Shown: positions 27,190 to 38,425, counted from the stretch's first letter. The stretch: 64,000 bases of DNA from Microbacterium sp. SORGH_AS_0888 (GCF_030818905.1 NZ_JAUTAZ010000001.1:372001-436000); one strand, 5' to 3'. A program made the numbers and translations. The notes: generated by a model not told the origin, from the letters alone.

Positions 27190-27217
27190 TCCTGTCGGCC
27201 CTCTCCCGAAAGCCCTC

Positions 27218-28810
27218 ATGCCCTCGTCCGCCCTGCCTCGTGGTGCCCGGATCGCGGTGATCGTGCCGCTGGTGGCGCTGCTGTTCGCGACCGGCTGCGC
27301 CGCCAAGCCGCTGCTGTCGCCCGAGAGCGACCGGTTGCGCGTCGTCACGACGACAGGCCTCCTACGCGATCTCGTGGCACAGGTCGGCGGAGATCGCGTC
27401 GACGTCGTCTCGATCGTGCCCGACGGCGCCGATCCGCACACCTACGAGCCCACGCTGCGCGATGCGCGCAATGTCGTCTACGCCGACGTCGCGTTCAGCA
27501 ACTACGCCCTGCTGGAGGAGCACTCGATCATCAAGACGCTCGACGCGAACCTCCGTTCGGATGCGGTGAACGTGTCGCTCGCGGAGGAATCGATCAAGTA
27601 CGCGGCCGAGATCATCCCGCTCGTGGAGAACGCGAACCTCGACACCGTCTGGCTGGGCCTGCGTGCGCAGGGGGACGGCGCCGCGCGCTACGGCGCGACC
27701 CGCACCTCGGACGTCCTGCTGTCGGCGGTCGCGGCGTCCGGGCCCGGGCAGATCTACGGCTACCTCACCGGCTCGTTCGGCGACACCGACGTGTACTTCG
27801 ACTCCTCCGACGGGTTCGACGCCGCAAACGGCTATCGCGACGACACCGTGTCGCTCCCCGCGGACGCCCACACCCACCTGTCCTGGGCGTTCACGGCGCC
27901 CGGCGTCTACACGCTGACCGTGGCCGCGAGCGTCCAGGTGACGGACAGCGCACGCCCGCAGCGCGTGGGCGAGGCCACCTTCACGTTCGCGGTCGGGGTG
28001 AATCCCGCCGATGCGGGGCGCCCGGGCGCCGTCGTGCTCGACCAGGGGCACGCCGACCTCGCCGCCGACCTCGACGCGGGTGCGCTCGAGGTGCGTTACG
28101 ACCCGGGCGGCGGGGGAGAGCACTCACAGGTGTCCTACGCACCGGAGGACGTCGTGATCTCGGTGCCCCCCAAGGCGTTGTCCGAGGTGCCCGCCGGATC
28201 CGCGTTCGGGTTCCTGGGACGCGCCGGCACGCGCGTCTATCAGCTCCCCCAGGCGGTCCTCGGCAAGCACGTGCACGGCGAGATCGATCCGCACCTCTGG
28301 CAGGACGCGCGCAACGGCATGGCCTATGCGCAGCTCATCCGCGACACGCTGATCGGCGCCGACCCGGCCGGGGCACGCGTCTACACCGCGAACACGTCCG
28401 CATATCTCGGCGTCCTCGAGCAGACGGACGCGTATCTGCACGACACGCTCGGTGCGATCCCGGCATCCGACCGCCATCTGATCACGACGCATGACGCCTT
28501 CGGATACCTCGCGCACGCCTATGACCTCGACATCGCGGGCTTCGTGACGCCCAACCCGGCCGCCGAGCCCTCGCTCGCCGACCGGCGGAAGCTCGCCGAG
28601 ACGATCCGCTCGCTCCACGTGCCGGCCGTGTTCCTCGAGCCGAACCTCGCCGCCCGCTCGTCGACCCTCACCGAGGTCGCCGCGGAACAGGGCGTGCGCG
28701 TGTGTCCCATCTACGGCGACACCCTCGACGACCGCGTCGCCTCGTACGTCGCGCTCCTGCGTTTCAACGCCGACAGCATCCGCGCCTGTCTGACCCAGAA
28801 AGCCCCGTGA
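27218..28810 (+). CDS. Anchored-repeat ABC transporter, metal-binding lipoprotein with inserted surface domain
   Basis: A 530-residue lipoprotein (lipobox LFATGCAAK). Two ZnuA/TroA-type lobes are split by a surface-repeat domain of about 150 residues (about 135-290, with HTHLSWAFTAPGVYTL). Candidate metal ligands are His in GADPHTYEP, the HVHGEIDPHLW cluster, His/Asp in LITTHDAFGYLAHAYD, and acidic residues near the C-terminus. It would deliver zinc or manganese to the downstream permease. I chose the ATG at 27218 because the signal peptide follows it; the GTG at 27173 lies inside the hairpin. Confidence 0.87.
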   Translation: MPSSALPRGARIAVIVPLVALLFATGCAAKPLLSPESDRLRVVTTTGLLRDLVAQVGGDRVDVVSIVPDGADPHTYEPTLRDARNVVYADVAFSNYALLEEHSIIKTLDANLRSDAVNVSLAEESIKYAAEIIPLVENANLDTVWLGLRAQGDGAARYGATRTSDVLLSAVAASGPGQIYGYLTGSFGDTDVYFDSSDGFDAANGYRDDTVSLPADAHTHLSWAFTAPGVYTLTVAASVQVTDSARPQRVGEATFTFAVGVNPADAGRPGAVVLDQGHADLAADLDAGALEVRYDPGGGGEHSQVSYAPEDVVISVPPKALSEVPAGSAFGFLGRAGTRVYQLPQAVLGKHVHGEIDPHLWQDARNGMAYAQLIRDTLIGADPAGARVYTANTSAYLGVLEQTDAYLHDTLGAIPASDRHLITTHDAFGYLAHAYDLDIAGFVTPNPAAEPSLADRRKLAETIRSLHVPAVFLEPNLAARSSTLTEVAAEQGVRVCPIYGDTLDDRVASYVALLRFNADSIRACLTQKAP

Positions 28811-29782
28811 CCGTGACCCGACCTCGCACATCCTCTCGTCCTCTCCGCACCCTCGGCGGTGTCCTCCTTGCTGCCGTCGCGCTGGTGCTGGGTCCGGCCG
28901 CAGCGTTCGCCGCGGACGATCCGAACCTCGATCAGCAGATCCAGCAGGGCCAAGCCATCGTGCACGGCGAGCGCACCCTCGAGGGCCGGTCACGTCGACA
29001 TGGGGCCGCGCTTCGTCGACGGTCGATGGACCTTCCTGATCCACGACGACGTCGCGAAGGCGGACGCGTCGGCCACGAGCGTCTGGCGATACCCGGACGA
29101 GACCGTGTTCCACGTCGTCGACGCCGGAGAGCTGACGGCCCCCGACGACCCCGCTTATGCCTTCCTCGGCGCGGCGCCGGGGTCGACCGTGTGGGTGTCC
29201 CCGCAGACGCAGAACCCGCAGGTGGTGTGGATCGGCTGGAACACGCAGGACCCCGACGTCATGGCACAGATCGACCGTGGCATCACACTGACGCTCCACC
29301 GCGTCGAAGGGCCGGGGACCATGACCGTGTTCCTGCAGTCGGGAAGCTTCGGCGAGCCACAGGTGCTGTGGGACTCCCGCACGCAGGACCCCCAGCCGGT
29401 GTGGGTGGATGTCAACACGCACACCCACGCGAACTGGGCCTTCACCGCGCCCGGGGTGTACCTCGTCGAGCTCGAGGCCTCCGCCGACCTCATCGACGGC
29501 TCGACCGTGAGCGACACGCAGACGATCCGTCTCGCCGTCGGCAGCCGCACCGCTCCGGACGACGCCCTGGCGGCGGCCTGGAGCGGCCCGCGCGCGACCG
29601 CGGCGGAGGCGGCTTCGCACGCAGCGGAGTCCTCCGACGCCCAGGACCCGCTCGTTCCCGTGCTCGTGGGCGCGATCGTGGTCGTCGCGGCGGGCCTCGT
29701 CGCGGGCGTGGTCGTGGTCGTCGTGCGCGGGAACCGTGCGCGTCGCCGTGCCCTGGCGCGGTCGACGGAGGGGCGCTCGTGA
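28807..29782 (+). pseudogene. Anchored-repeat surface protein, frameshifted
   Basis: The GTG at 28807 opens a signal peptide (VLLAAVALVLGPAAAFAADD). The frame breaks at the G run 28983-28985: deleting one G joins TLE to AGHVDMGPRFVDGRWTF. The rest, in the second frame, is a surface-repeat domain (HTHANWAFTAPGVY) and a C-terminal transmembrane helix with a basic tail. Repaired length is about 325 residues. Both flanking genes overlap it by 4 nt, so a working gene would be part of the operon. A sequencing error is as likely as decay. Confidence 0.82.
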
Positions 29783-30540
29783 GCGCGGCGCCCGCCGTCG
29801 AGATCGTCGACCTCGCGGTCGACCTCGGCGGACGACGTGTGCTCGAGCACGCCGACCTCGTCGTCACGGCGGGCGAGCTCACCGGGCTCGTCGGGCCCAA
29901 CGGGGCGGGGAAGACCACTCTGCTGCGCGCCGTGCTCGGGCTCCTGCGTCCGGCAGCAGGAACCGTGCGGGTGGCGGGCCGATCGACGCGCCCGGGGCGC
30001 GCGCCGATCGGATACGTGCCGCAGCGACACGACTTCGCCTTCGACTTCCCTCTCTCCGTGGCGCACGTCGTCGTCACGGGGATGACCGGCGCACTCGGCC
30101 TCCTCCGCCGGCCCCGTGCCGCGGACTGGGAGCGGGTCGCGGAGGCGCTCGACCGCGTCCGCATGGGAGCCTTCGCCGACCGGCCCGTGGGCCAGCTCTC
30201 GGGTGGACAGCGGCAACGGGTGCTGGTGGCTCGCGCACTGGTGAGCCAGCCTGCCGTGCTGCTGCTCGACGAGCCCTTCACCGGGCTCGACGTGCCCACC
30301 CAGGAGCTGCTCACCGAGCTGTTCCGCGACCTCGCGCACGAAGGACGAGCGGTGCTCATGACGACACACGACCTCGTGGGGGCGGTCGACGGCTGCGATC
30401 GGATCGCGATGCTCAACCGCACGGTCATCGCCGTCGGCGAGCCGTCGCAGCTCGCCGCGGACGCGGCGCTGTGGATGCGGGCGTTCGGAGTCGGGCCCGA
30501 GTCGGCGCTCTTGCGCGCCGTGGCGGCGGCGGCGCGATGA
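29779..30540 (+). CDS. Anchored-repeat-type metal ABC transporter, ATP-binding subunit
   Basis: A 253-residue ATPase of the zinc/manganese uptake group: Walker A GPNGAGKTTLLRAV, Q-loop region YVPQRHDF, signature LSGGQRQRVLVARAL and Walker B LLLDEPFTGLD. It starts with a GTG overlapping the previous stop and overlaps the permease gene. Confidence 0.9.
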   Translation: MSAAPAVEIVDLAVDLGGRRVLEHADLVVTAGELTGLVGPNGAGKTTLLRAVLGLLRPAAGTVRVAGRSTRPGRAPIGYVPQRHDFAFDFPLSVAHVVVTGMTGALGLLRRPRAADWERVAEALDRVRMGAFADRPVGQLSGGQRQRVLVARALVSQPAVLLLDEPFTGLDVPTQELLTELFRDLAHEGRAVLMTTHDLVGAVDGCDRIAMLNRTVIAVGEPSQLAADAALWMRAFGVGPESALLRAVAAAAR

Positions 30541-31403
30541 ACCCGCTGGACTTCCTCCTCGACCTCCTCAACCCCGAGCTCGCCTTCCTGCCCAAGGCGC
30601 TCGCGGTGGCGGTGATGTCCTCGATCGTCTGCGGCGTCGTCGGCACCTTCGTGGCGCTGCGGGGGATGGCGTTCATCGGGGACGCCGTCGCGCACGCCGT
30701 GTTCCCCGGTCTCGCTGTCGCGTTCGTCGTGTCCGGCAACCTCGTGCTCGGCGGCACGGTGGCCGGCATCCTGACCGCCGTGCTCGTCGCCGTGTTCTCG
30801 CAGAACCGCCGACTGAAGGAGGACTCCATCATCGGCGTCTTCTTCGTCGCCGCCTTCGCGCTGGGGATCGTCGTGATCTCGCAGGCTCCCGGCTACGCCG
30901 GTTCGTTGCAGCAGTTCCTGTTCGGCTCGATCACCGGCATCCCGGACTCTGATGTCCTGGTGGTCGCCGTGACGGGGCTGCTCGTGCTGACCGCGATGTT
31001 CCTCTTCCACAAGGAGTTCGTCACGATCAGTCTCGACCGCGAGTCGGCGCGAGCGATGGGCGTGCGCGTGTTCTGGCTCGACCTCGTGCTCTACGTCCTC
31101 GTGACACTGGCGGTCGTTATCAGCGTGCAGACGATCGGCAACATCCTCGTCCTCGCGCTGCTGATCACGCCGGCGGCGACCGCCCGGCTCCTGACCGACC
31201 GCCTGGGCGTCATGATGACGATCGCCCCGCTCCTCGGCGCGGGGGCGGCGCTGCTCGGCCTCTACGTCTCGTGGTCCTGGGACCTGCCGACCGGCGGCAC
31301 GATCGTCCTCGTGCTCACCGCCGCGTTCCTGGCGGCGTGGTGCTTCGCGCCCCGCGCGGGGCTTCTGGCCCGGAGACGTCGCCTGCGCACGGCCGCCGCG
31401 TGA
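30537..31403 (+). CDS. Anchored-repeat-type metal ABC transporter, permease subunit
   Basis: A 288-residue ABC-3 family permease (ZnuB/MntB type) with eight or nine helices. GMAFIGDAVAHAVFPGLA and VSVQTIGNILVLALLITPAATARLL are family motifs. It starts at an ATGA overlap and ends the metal cluster. Confidence 0.9.
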   Translation: MNPLDFLLDLLNPELAFLPKALAVAVMSSIVCGVVGTFVALRGMAFIGDAVAHAVFPGLAVAFVVSGNLVLGGTVAGILTAVLVAVFSQNRRLKEDSIIGVFFVAAFALGIVVISQAPGYAGSLQQFLFGSITGIPDSDVLVVAVTGLLVLTAMFLFHKEFVTISLDRESARAMGVRVFWLDLVLYVLVTLAVVISVQTIGNILVLALLITPAATARLLTDRLGVMMTIAPLLGAGAALLGLYVSWSWDLPTGGTIVLVLTAAFLAAWCFAPRAGLLARRRRLRTAAA

Positions 31404-31433
31404 GGCGCCGTATCCGCGATAGTCTGAATCGCT

Positions 31434-32546
31434 ATGCTCGAACTCGATCTCTCCGCCGACATCCAGGCGCTGCGCGCCACCTTCGCCGACATCCTCGCGG
31501 TGGTGGACGTCGACACCCTCCGCGCCGACATCGCTCGGCTGAGCGAGGAGGCCGGCGCCCCCGACCTCTGGGACGACGTCGAGAAGGCGCAGAAGGTCAC
31601 CAGCGCGCTCAGTCACCGTCAGGCGGAGCTGAAGCGGGTCACGGAGGTGGAGCGACGCCTCGACGACCTCGAGGTGCTCGTCGACCTCGCCAACGAGATG
31701 GAGGACGAGGAGTCGGCGGCAGAGGCGCGCTCCGAGCTCGCCGAGCTCACGAAGACGATCGGCGACCTCGAGGTCCAGACCCTCCTCGACGGCGAGTACG
31801 ACGACCGCGCCGCGGTCGTGACGATCCGCTCCGGCGCGGGCGGGGACGACGCGACGGACTTCGCCGAGATGCTCCTGCGGATGTATCTGCGCTGGGCCGA
31901 GCGTCACAAGTACCCGGTCAAGGTCATGGACACCTCCTACGCCGAGGGAGCGGGCATCAAGTCCGCGACGTTCGAGATCGACGCGCCCTATGCCTACGGC
32001 ACGCTCTCGGTCGAGGCGGGCACCCACCGCCTCGCGCGCATCAGCCCGTTCGGCGGCGCCGACAAGCGGCAGACGAGCTTCGCAGCGGTGGAGGTCATCC
32101 CCGTCATGGAGGAGGCTCAGGAGGTCGACGTCCCCGAGAGCGACATCCGGGTCGACGTCTTCCGCTCCTCCGGTCCGGGCGGCCAGTCGGTCAACACCAC
32201 CGACTCCGCCGTGCGCATCACGCACCTTCCCACCGGCATCGTCGTCTCGATGCAGAACGAGAAGTCGCAGATCCAGAACCGCGCCGCCGCCATGCGCGTG
32301 CTGCAGACCCGTCTCATGCTGCTCCAGAAGGAGCAGGAGGCGGCCACCAAGAAGGAGCTCGCCGGGGTCATCACGGCGAGCTGGGGCGACCAGATGCGCT
32401 CCTACTTCCTCTACGGTCAGCAGCTCGTCAAAGACCTCCGCACCGGCTACGAGGTCGGCAACCCCGCCCCGGTCTTCGACGGCGACATCGATGGCTTCAT
32501 CTCGGCCGGCATCCGCTGGCGCAAGCGCAAGGACGACGACGACTGA
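31434..32546 (+). CDS. prfB: Peptide chain release factor 2
   Basis: A 370-residue RF2 that ends translation at UGA and UAA. The codon-recognition tripeptide SPF is in [12 protein letters not shown], and the catalytic GGQ is in [16 protein letters not shown]. The frame is continuous, with no programmed frameshift of the E. coli type. TAGTCT at 31420-31425 lies 9-14 nt before the ATG, which suggests a leaderless mRNA. Confidence 0.95.
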   Translation: MLELDLSADIQALRATFADILAVVDVDTLRADIARLSEEAGAPDLWDDVEKAQKVTSALSHRQAELKRVTEVERRLDDLEVLVDLANEMEDEESAAEARSELAELTKTIGDLEVQTLLDGEYDDRAAVVTIRSGAGGDDATDFAEMLLRMYLRWAERHKYPVKVMDTSYAEGAGIKSATFEIDAPYAYGTLSVEAGTHRLARISPFGGADKRQTSFAAVEVIPVMEEAQEVDVPESDIRVDVFRSSGPGGQSVNTTDSAVRITHLPTGIVVSMQNEKSQIQNRAAAMRVLQTRLMLLQKEQEAATKKELAGVITASWGDQMRSYFLYGQQLVKDLRTGYEVGNPAPVFDGDIDGFISAGIRWRKRKDDDD

Positions 32547-32632
32547 TCGCCGCCGTGTCGGCGGACGATGGATGCGGCGCGCCGCATGTTCTGCGCTGAT
32601 TCATCGACTCGCACGCTTAGGCTGATCCGGCC

Positions 32633-33582
<950 letters not shown>

Positions 33583-33586
<4 letters not shown>

Positions 33587-34500
33587 GGTTCGGACTCATC
33601 CTCGGCGAGGCGCTGAGCGGCCTGCGCCGCAACGCCTCGATGGTCATCTCGGTGGTCCTCGTGACCTTCGTGTCGCTGACGTTCGTCGGCGCCGCCGTGC
33701 TCATGCAGATGCAGATCGGCCAGATGAAGGACTTCTGGCAGGGCCGTGCCCAGGTGGCGGTCTACATGTGCACGACCGTCTCCACCGCGTCCACGTGCGA
33801 TCAGGGCAAGGCGGCCACACAGGACCAGATCGATGCCGTGAAGGCCGAGCTGGAGGGGCCGGCGCTCGCCCCGCTCATCCGTGGCTACACGTTCGAGACC
33901 AGCGACCAGGCGTACGAGGACGCGCTCAATCTCCTCGGCTCCGAGTACAAGGGCGTCATCACGCCGGATCAGATCAACGCGACGTTCTCGGTGAACATGG
34001 TCGATCCGACCGACTCGGATGTGATCGCCGAGGCGTTCAGCGGCATGAAGGGCGTCGAGCAGGTCCAGAACCAGCTGCAGTACCTCGAGCCGCTGTTCTC
34101 CGCGCTCACGATCGCGACCTACATCGCCGTCGGCATCGCCGCGCTGATGCTGATCGCCGCCGTCCTGCTCATCTCCACCACGATCCGGCTGTCGGCGTTC
34201 GCACGGCGACGCGAGATCGGCATCATGCGGCTCGTCGGCGCCTCCAACCGTTTCATCCAGACGCCGTTCGTGCTGGAGGGCGTGTTCGCGGCCTTCATCG
34301 GCTCGGTGCTCGCGAGCGCGGCGATCTGGGCGGGCGTCCAGTTCGGTATCAACGGCTACCTGCGCGATCGGATCGCCTTCATCACGACCTGGGTCGGGCC
34401 GAGCGATCTCCTGGTCGTGATCCCGGTCATGGTCGCGATCGGAATCGTGCTGGCTGCGCTGTCGGCGGGCTTCGCGATCCGCCGTTGGCTCCGCGCCTGA
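33583..34500 (+). CDS. ftsX: Cell-division permease FtsX
   Basis: A 305-residue membrane protein with four helices: one N-terminal, a large extracytoplasmic loop (about residues 45-170) with a Cys pair ([14 protein letters not shown]), and three C-terminal helices. [23 protein letters not shown] is the FtsX signature. ATGA overlap with ftsE. Confidence 0.95.
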
Positions 34501-34516
34501 CGTAGACTGTTCGGCT

Positions 34517-34993
34517 ATGCCCAGAGAACGCGGAGAGAAGGTCGTCGCGACCAACCGCCGCGCGCGTCACGACTACCTCATCGAGAAGACCTACGAGGCG
34601 GGACTCGTCCTCACCGGCACCGAGGTGAAGTCGCTGCGGCAGGGACGCGCGAACCTGACGGACGGATACGCGTACATCGACGGCGGCGAGGCCTATCTCG
34701 ATGCGGTCCACATCCCGGAGTACTCGCAGGGTCACTGGACCAATCACGCCGCGAAGCGGACGCGCAAGCTTCTGCTGCACCGCGAGGAGATCGTCAAGCT
34801 CTCGCACGCCATCTCGGCGGGCGGCTACACGCTCGTGCCGCTCAAGCTGTACTTCTCGGACGGGCGCGCCAAGGTCGAGATCGCGGTCGCGAAGGGAAAG
34901 CGCGAGTTCGACAAGCGCCAGACGTTGCGTGAGCGGCAGGACAAGCGCGAAGCCGAGCGCGCCATGCGCACCCGCAACCGGATGGGCGACTGA
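34517..34993 (+). CDS. smpB: SsrA-binding protein SmpB
   Basis: A 158-residue tmRNA partner in trans-translation. [29 protein letters not shown] and the basic C-terminal tail are typical. tmRNA itself lies 2.9 kb downstream. It follows ftsX by 16 nt. Confidence 0.96.
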   Translation: MPRERGEKVVATNRRARHDYLIEKTYEAGLVLTGTEVKSLRQGRANLTDGYAYIDGGEAYLDAVHIPEYSQGHWTNHAAKRTRKLLLHREEIVKLSHAISAGGYTLVPLKLYFSDGRAKVEIAVAKGKREFDKRQTLRERQDKREAERAMRTRNRMGD

Positions 34994-34999
34994 TCCGGC

Positions 35000-36430
35000 T
35001 CAGTCGGTGAAGGCGGTCTTCGGCACGAACAGGAGAAGGACCGCGGCGACCAGCGCGGCGAGTCCGCACACGAGCCACACCGTGACGTAGCCCGAGAACG
35101 AGCCGGCCGTCCCCGTCGGCTCTCCCGCGGCGGCGGCCGTCCCCGCGAACAACGCGATCCCGAACGTGCACGAGGCGATGGCTCCGCCGACCGTCTTCAC
35201 CGAGTTCGTGAGTCCGGTGGCGACGCCGGTCTGCGTCGGCGGCGCGGCGGCTGCAGCGGCGGCGGGAAGCGCGGCGACGAGGGCGCCCGAGCCGAGTCCC
35301 ACGATGATCATGTTCGTGATCACCTGCGCGTAGGCGGAGTGGAAGGGGAGGAAGAGCAGGAATCCGATCCCGACCATCACGGCGGCGATGAGCAGCGTGA
35401 CGCGGGGCGTCAGCATCCGTGCACCTCGGGGGAAGAGGAGGGCTCCGACGATCATCGCCACGAGGTAGATCCCGATGATGAGCGAGGTGGCGAACCCGCT
35501 CGTGCCGAGGCCGTAACCGTAGACGGCGGGATCCGTGCGCGCGAACGTCGACAGGGGCGCTTGAGCGCCGAGGACGCTGACGCCGAACAGCCCCGCGGTG
35601 ACGAAGACAGGACCGAGCGCGGGCGAGCGGAACATGCGCACGTCGATGAGCGGGTCCGGCTGCCGCAGCTCCCACCGCGCGAACGGCACGACCAGGATGA
35701 CCCCGAGCGCGACCACGGCCCAGGCGAGAAGGCTTCCCGGCCCCGAGAGCCGTAGCAGGCTGAGGCCGCCCGTGAAGGCGACGAGGGCGAGCGAGATGAG
35801 CACGAGACCCACCGTGTCCAGCCGGCCGCCGACCGGGTCCGGGGACTCGACCACGCCGAAGACGATGACGACGAGGCAGACCACGACGAGAACGGCCGGC
35901 ACGAGCAGCACGATCGTGAGCGGGAAGAAGCCGATGAGCGCCCCTCCTGCGAGGGCCCCGACGATCGCGCCGGTCTCGAGCGCCGCGACGAGGAGGCCGG
36001 CCGCTCGCGCCGTGATGAGCGACGGCGCGCCGGAGCGGCGGGCGCGCGACCAGATGAGGGCGATCTCCAGCGGCAGCCAGACGACGTAGAACCCCTGCAG
36101 CGCCCAGGCGGCCAGGAAGAGCGGGAAGAAGGTCGTGAAGGGGAGCACCATCGACGCCACGGCCGTGATCGCCGTGGCGACCACGAGCATGCGCTTGTGA
36201 CCGACCATGTCGCCGAGCTTGGCCATCGCCGGAACGACGAGGGCCGACAGCATGAGCTGGGTGCCTTCGAGCCAGTTGACGTCGGCGTCGGGGATGCCGA
36301 GGGCACGGGCGATGTCGGTGAGGATGGGCGTGTAGTAGCCCTGGATGACGCCGCTCGTGAACTCGACGAACGCGAGGAACCCGATGACCCCGGCGAGGGC
36401 GCCGAGCGAGAGCCTGGTCGGCGCGCTCAT
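35000..36430 (-). CDS. MFS drug-efflux-type transporter
   Basis: A 476-residue membrane protein with about 14 predicted helices, in the DHA2-like range. GDMVGHKRMLVVATAIT is the loop after helix 2. Its start codon overlaps the stop of the M20 peptidase gene, so both are in one operon with the peptidase first. The substrate is unknown. Confidence 0.82.
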   Translation of the reverse strand: MSAPTRLSLGALAGVIGFLAFVEFTSGVIQGYYTPILTDIARALGIPDADVNWLEGTQLMLSALVVPAMAKLGDMVGHKRMLVVATAITAVASMVLPFTTFFPLFLAAWALQGFYVVWLPLEIALIWSRARRSGAPSLITARAAGLLVAALETGAIVGALAGGALIGFFPLTIVLLVPAVLVVVCLVVIVFGVVESPDPVGGRLDTVGLVLISLALVAFTGGLSLLRLSGPGSLLAWAVVALGVILVVPFARWELRQPDPLIDVRMFRSPALGPVFVTAGLFGVSVLGAQAPLSTFARTDPAVYGYGLGTSGFATSLIIGIYLVAMIVGALLFPRGARMLTPRVTLLIAAVMVGIGFLLFLPFHSAYAQVITNMIIVGLGSGALVAALPAAAAAAAPPTQTGVATGLTNSVKTVGGAIASCTFGIALFAGTAAAAGEPTGTAGSFSGYVTVWLVCGLAALVAAVLLLFVPKTAFTD

Positions 36431-37767
36431 CCGAGGCTCTGCAGCAGATGGCGGTAGAACAGCTCGCCGCGCTCGAGGGAGTCGATCGAGACGGCCTCGT
36501 CGACGCCGTGGATCGTGGCCCGCTGCGCCGCGTTCATGAACAGCGGTGAGAACCGGTACACGGCGGGGGAGTAGCGGTGGTAGAACCGGGAGTCGCTGGC
36601 CTGCATCATGATGTACGGCACCGTGGACGCGTCCGGGTACGAGGCGGCGACCGCCTGGCTGATGAGTGCGAACGGGCCGCCGTCGACGGGCGACTCGGGC
36701 GACGGATCGCTGCCCTGCACGATGGTGACGTCGATCTCCGGGTCGTCGATGCGTCGCACGACGCGTTCGATGGTGCTCTCGACCGTCTCGCCGAGAGCGA
36801 TCCGCAGGTTGAGGGTCGCCGAGGCGTGGGCGGGCAGCACGTTGCCCGCGGTGCCGCCGGCGACCATGGTGGCTGCCACCGTGGTGCGCACGAGCGCTGC
36901 GGGCTCACCTCCCATCGCTGCGAACACGCGGGCGTTGAGCCACGGCAGCGCGGACAGGATGCGGTAGGCGAGGCGTGCCACTCCGCGGGCCCGGACGGCG
37001 AGCGACCCGATCATGCGACTGACCGCCGCCGGGGTTCGGGCGCGGAAGGTGGACGCGTCGAGCCTGTCGACGGCCTGAGCGATGCGGCGGATCGCGGTCA
37101 TGTCGGGCGGTGCGGAGGCATGTCCGCCGCTGCCGCGCGCCGTCAGCACGAGGGTCAGCACTCCCTTCTCACCCACTCCGACCATCGCCGCGGTGCCCTC
37201 GACACCTGGCAGCGGGGCGTCGATGACGGCGCCGCCCTCGTCGAGCACGAGCCACGGCGTGACGCCGCGCTCGTGGAGGGCGCGGGATGTCGCGTCGGCG
37301 CCGAGACTGCGCATCTCCTCGTCTGCGCCGAAGGCGAGGTAGACGTCTCGTGCGGGTGTGAAGCCCGCTGCGAGCAGGTTCTCGACGGCCCCCATGACGG
37401 TGGCGACCGAGCCCTTGTCATCGAGCGCGCCGCGTCCGTGCACGAGGCCGTCGGCGATGCGTCCTTCGAACGCGGGATAGGTCCAGCCGTCCGCCGTGTC
37501 CGCGGGCACGACGTCGTAGTGGCCCATGAGCACGACGGGGTCTGCGTCCGCCCGTCCTCGCCAGCGGTAGAGCAGGCTCAGGTCGGCGTGCCGCTCGAGC
37601 TCGAGCGCGGCGTGCGCGAGGGGGTAGAGCTCGGCGAGAAGGGCGATGAACTCCTCGAAGGGCGCCGCGCCGCGCGTTGCGAACTCCGCGGAGACCGTGG
37701 GGATGCGGATCATCCGCGACAGACGCTCGGCGATTCCGGGGAGAGCGGTCGGTGCGGGCGAGGGCAT
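36427..37767 (-). CDS. M20-family metallopeptidase / aminoacylase
   Basis: A 446-residue di-zinc hydrolase. Zinc and catalytic residues are visible in LMGHYDVVPAD, HGRGALDDKG, FGADEEMRS, and LVLDEGGA. A dimerisation domain sits at about 195-320. The length and ADEEMRS motif place it near PM20D1/carboxypeptidase PM20-like N-acyl amino acid hydrolases. Coupling to an MFS transporter suggests processing of an imported or exported conjugate. Confidence 0.87.
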   Translation of the reverse strand: MPSPAPTALPGIAERLSRMIRIPTVSAEFATRGAAPFEEFIALLAELYPLAHAALELERHADLSLLYRWRGRADADPVVLMGHYDVVPADTADGWTYPAFEGRIADGLVHGRGALDDKGSVATVMGAVENLLAAGFTPARDVYLAFGADEEMRSLGADATSRALHERGVTPWLVLDEGGAVIDAPLPGVEGTAAMVGVGEKGVLTLVLTARGSGGHASAPPDMTAIRRIAQAVDRLDASTFRARTPAAVSRMIGSLAVRARGVARLAYRILSALPWLNARVFAAMGGEPAALVRTTVAATMVAGGTAGNVLPAHASATLNLRIALGETVESTIERVVRRIDDPEIDVTIVQGSDPSPESPVDGGPFALISQAVAASYPDASTVPYIMMQASDSRFYHRYSPAVYRFSPLFMNAAQRATIHGVDEAVSIDSLERGELFYRHLLQSLG

Positions 37768-37854
37768 GGGCTGAGCCTACTCATCCGGGCCCTTCGCGGC
37801 GCGTCCATGTAGAATGAAATGCTGGGATGTCGCGGCATCCCGGTTGGCAACTCC

Positions 37855-38276
37855 ACAGTGTGACAGCGGCTCCTTCGTGAGAAGGCCACGGGGCTGATCG
37901 GTTTCGACAGCGCCTGTGAATCCACGAGAAGCGGGCCGAGGATGCAGGGTTATCTCGTAAACGCCCCCTGCGAACCAATAAGTGCCGATGCAAAGCGCAC
38001 TGACTTCGCCCTCGCTGCCTAAGCGAGCCCGATAGTCCGTCAGACCGTGTGTGATCCCGCCACGGACCCTGGCGTCATCTAGGGATCTTGCTGCGCGGCG
38101 GCGTCTGGACGCCGCGCGGGACTCTTCCCAGGCTGGGCCTGTCGACTTAGGTGTCTGTGACAAAGGTCGGGGCCGAGCAGAACGTCTCTACAGACTGCGC
38201 CCGGAGAAGGCGTGGTATCTCAGCGCTGGACGGGGGTTCGATTCCCCCCAGCTCCACGATGTCGCTGTCACACTGT
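37855..38276. repeat. Long-range inverted repeat enclosing tmRNA
   Basis: ACAGTGTGACAGCG at 37855-37868 is exactly complementary to CGCTGTCACACTGT at 38263-38276, and two more pairs (one G-T) extend it inward. The arms lie 21 nt before the tmRNA 5' end and 6 nt after its 3' end, so the precursor RNA can close into a single processing stem. Confidence 0.75.
37890..38256 (+). ncRNA. ssrA: Transfer-messenger RNA (tmRNA)
   Basis: The 5' end GGGGCTGATCGGTTTCGAC and 3' end GGTTCGATTCCCCCCAGCTCCA form the tRNA-like domain; acceptor arm GGGGCTG pairs with CAGCTCC. The proteolysis tag frame ends at TAA 38020-38022 with the residues ...DAKRTDFALAA, the usual hydrophobic degron. A TAGAAT box at 37810-37815 is a likely promoter, giving a 5' leader of about 70 nt that must be removed. 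The resume codon cannot be fixed from sequence alone. Confidence 0.95.
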
Positions 38277-38282
38277 CGGAGG

Positions 38283-38316
38283 GCAGAATGACCGCCCTTC
38301 GGGGCGGTCATTCTGC
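38283..38316 (+). terminator. tmRNA terminator
   Basis: A perfect 15-bp stem (38283-38297 with 38302-38316) closed by a TTCG tetraloop, 27 nt after the tmRNA 3' end. Confidence 0.88.
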
Positions 38317-38425
38317 GTTGTCCCCGTGTCTCCGGGGTGCGCACACCGGAAACGCATCGCTGTGCAGGTGGTGTTCGGCCACCGAAGCTTTCGGTAGTGA
38401 GTCCCGATGAGGGTAGCGTGAGCGC

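Noticed and set aside
31434..31520. Programmed frameshift in prfB
   Set aside because: The RF2 frame is continuous from the ATG and there is no in-frame TGA with a slippery CTT near codon 25.
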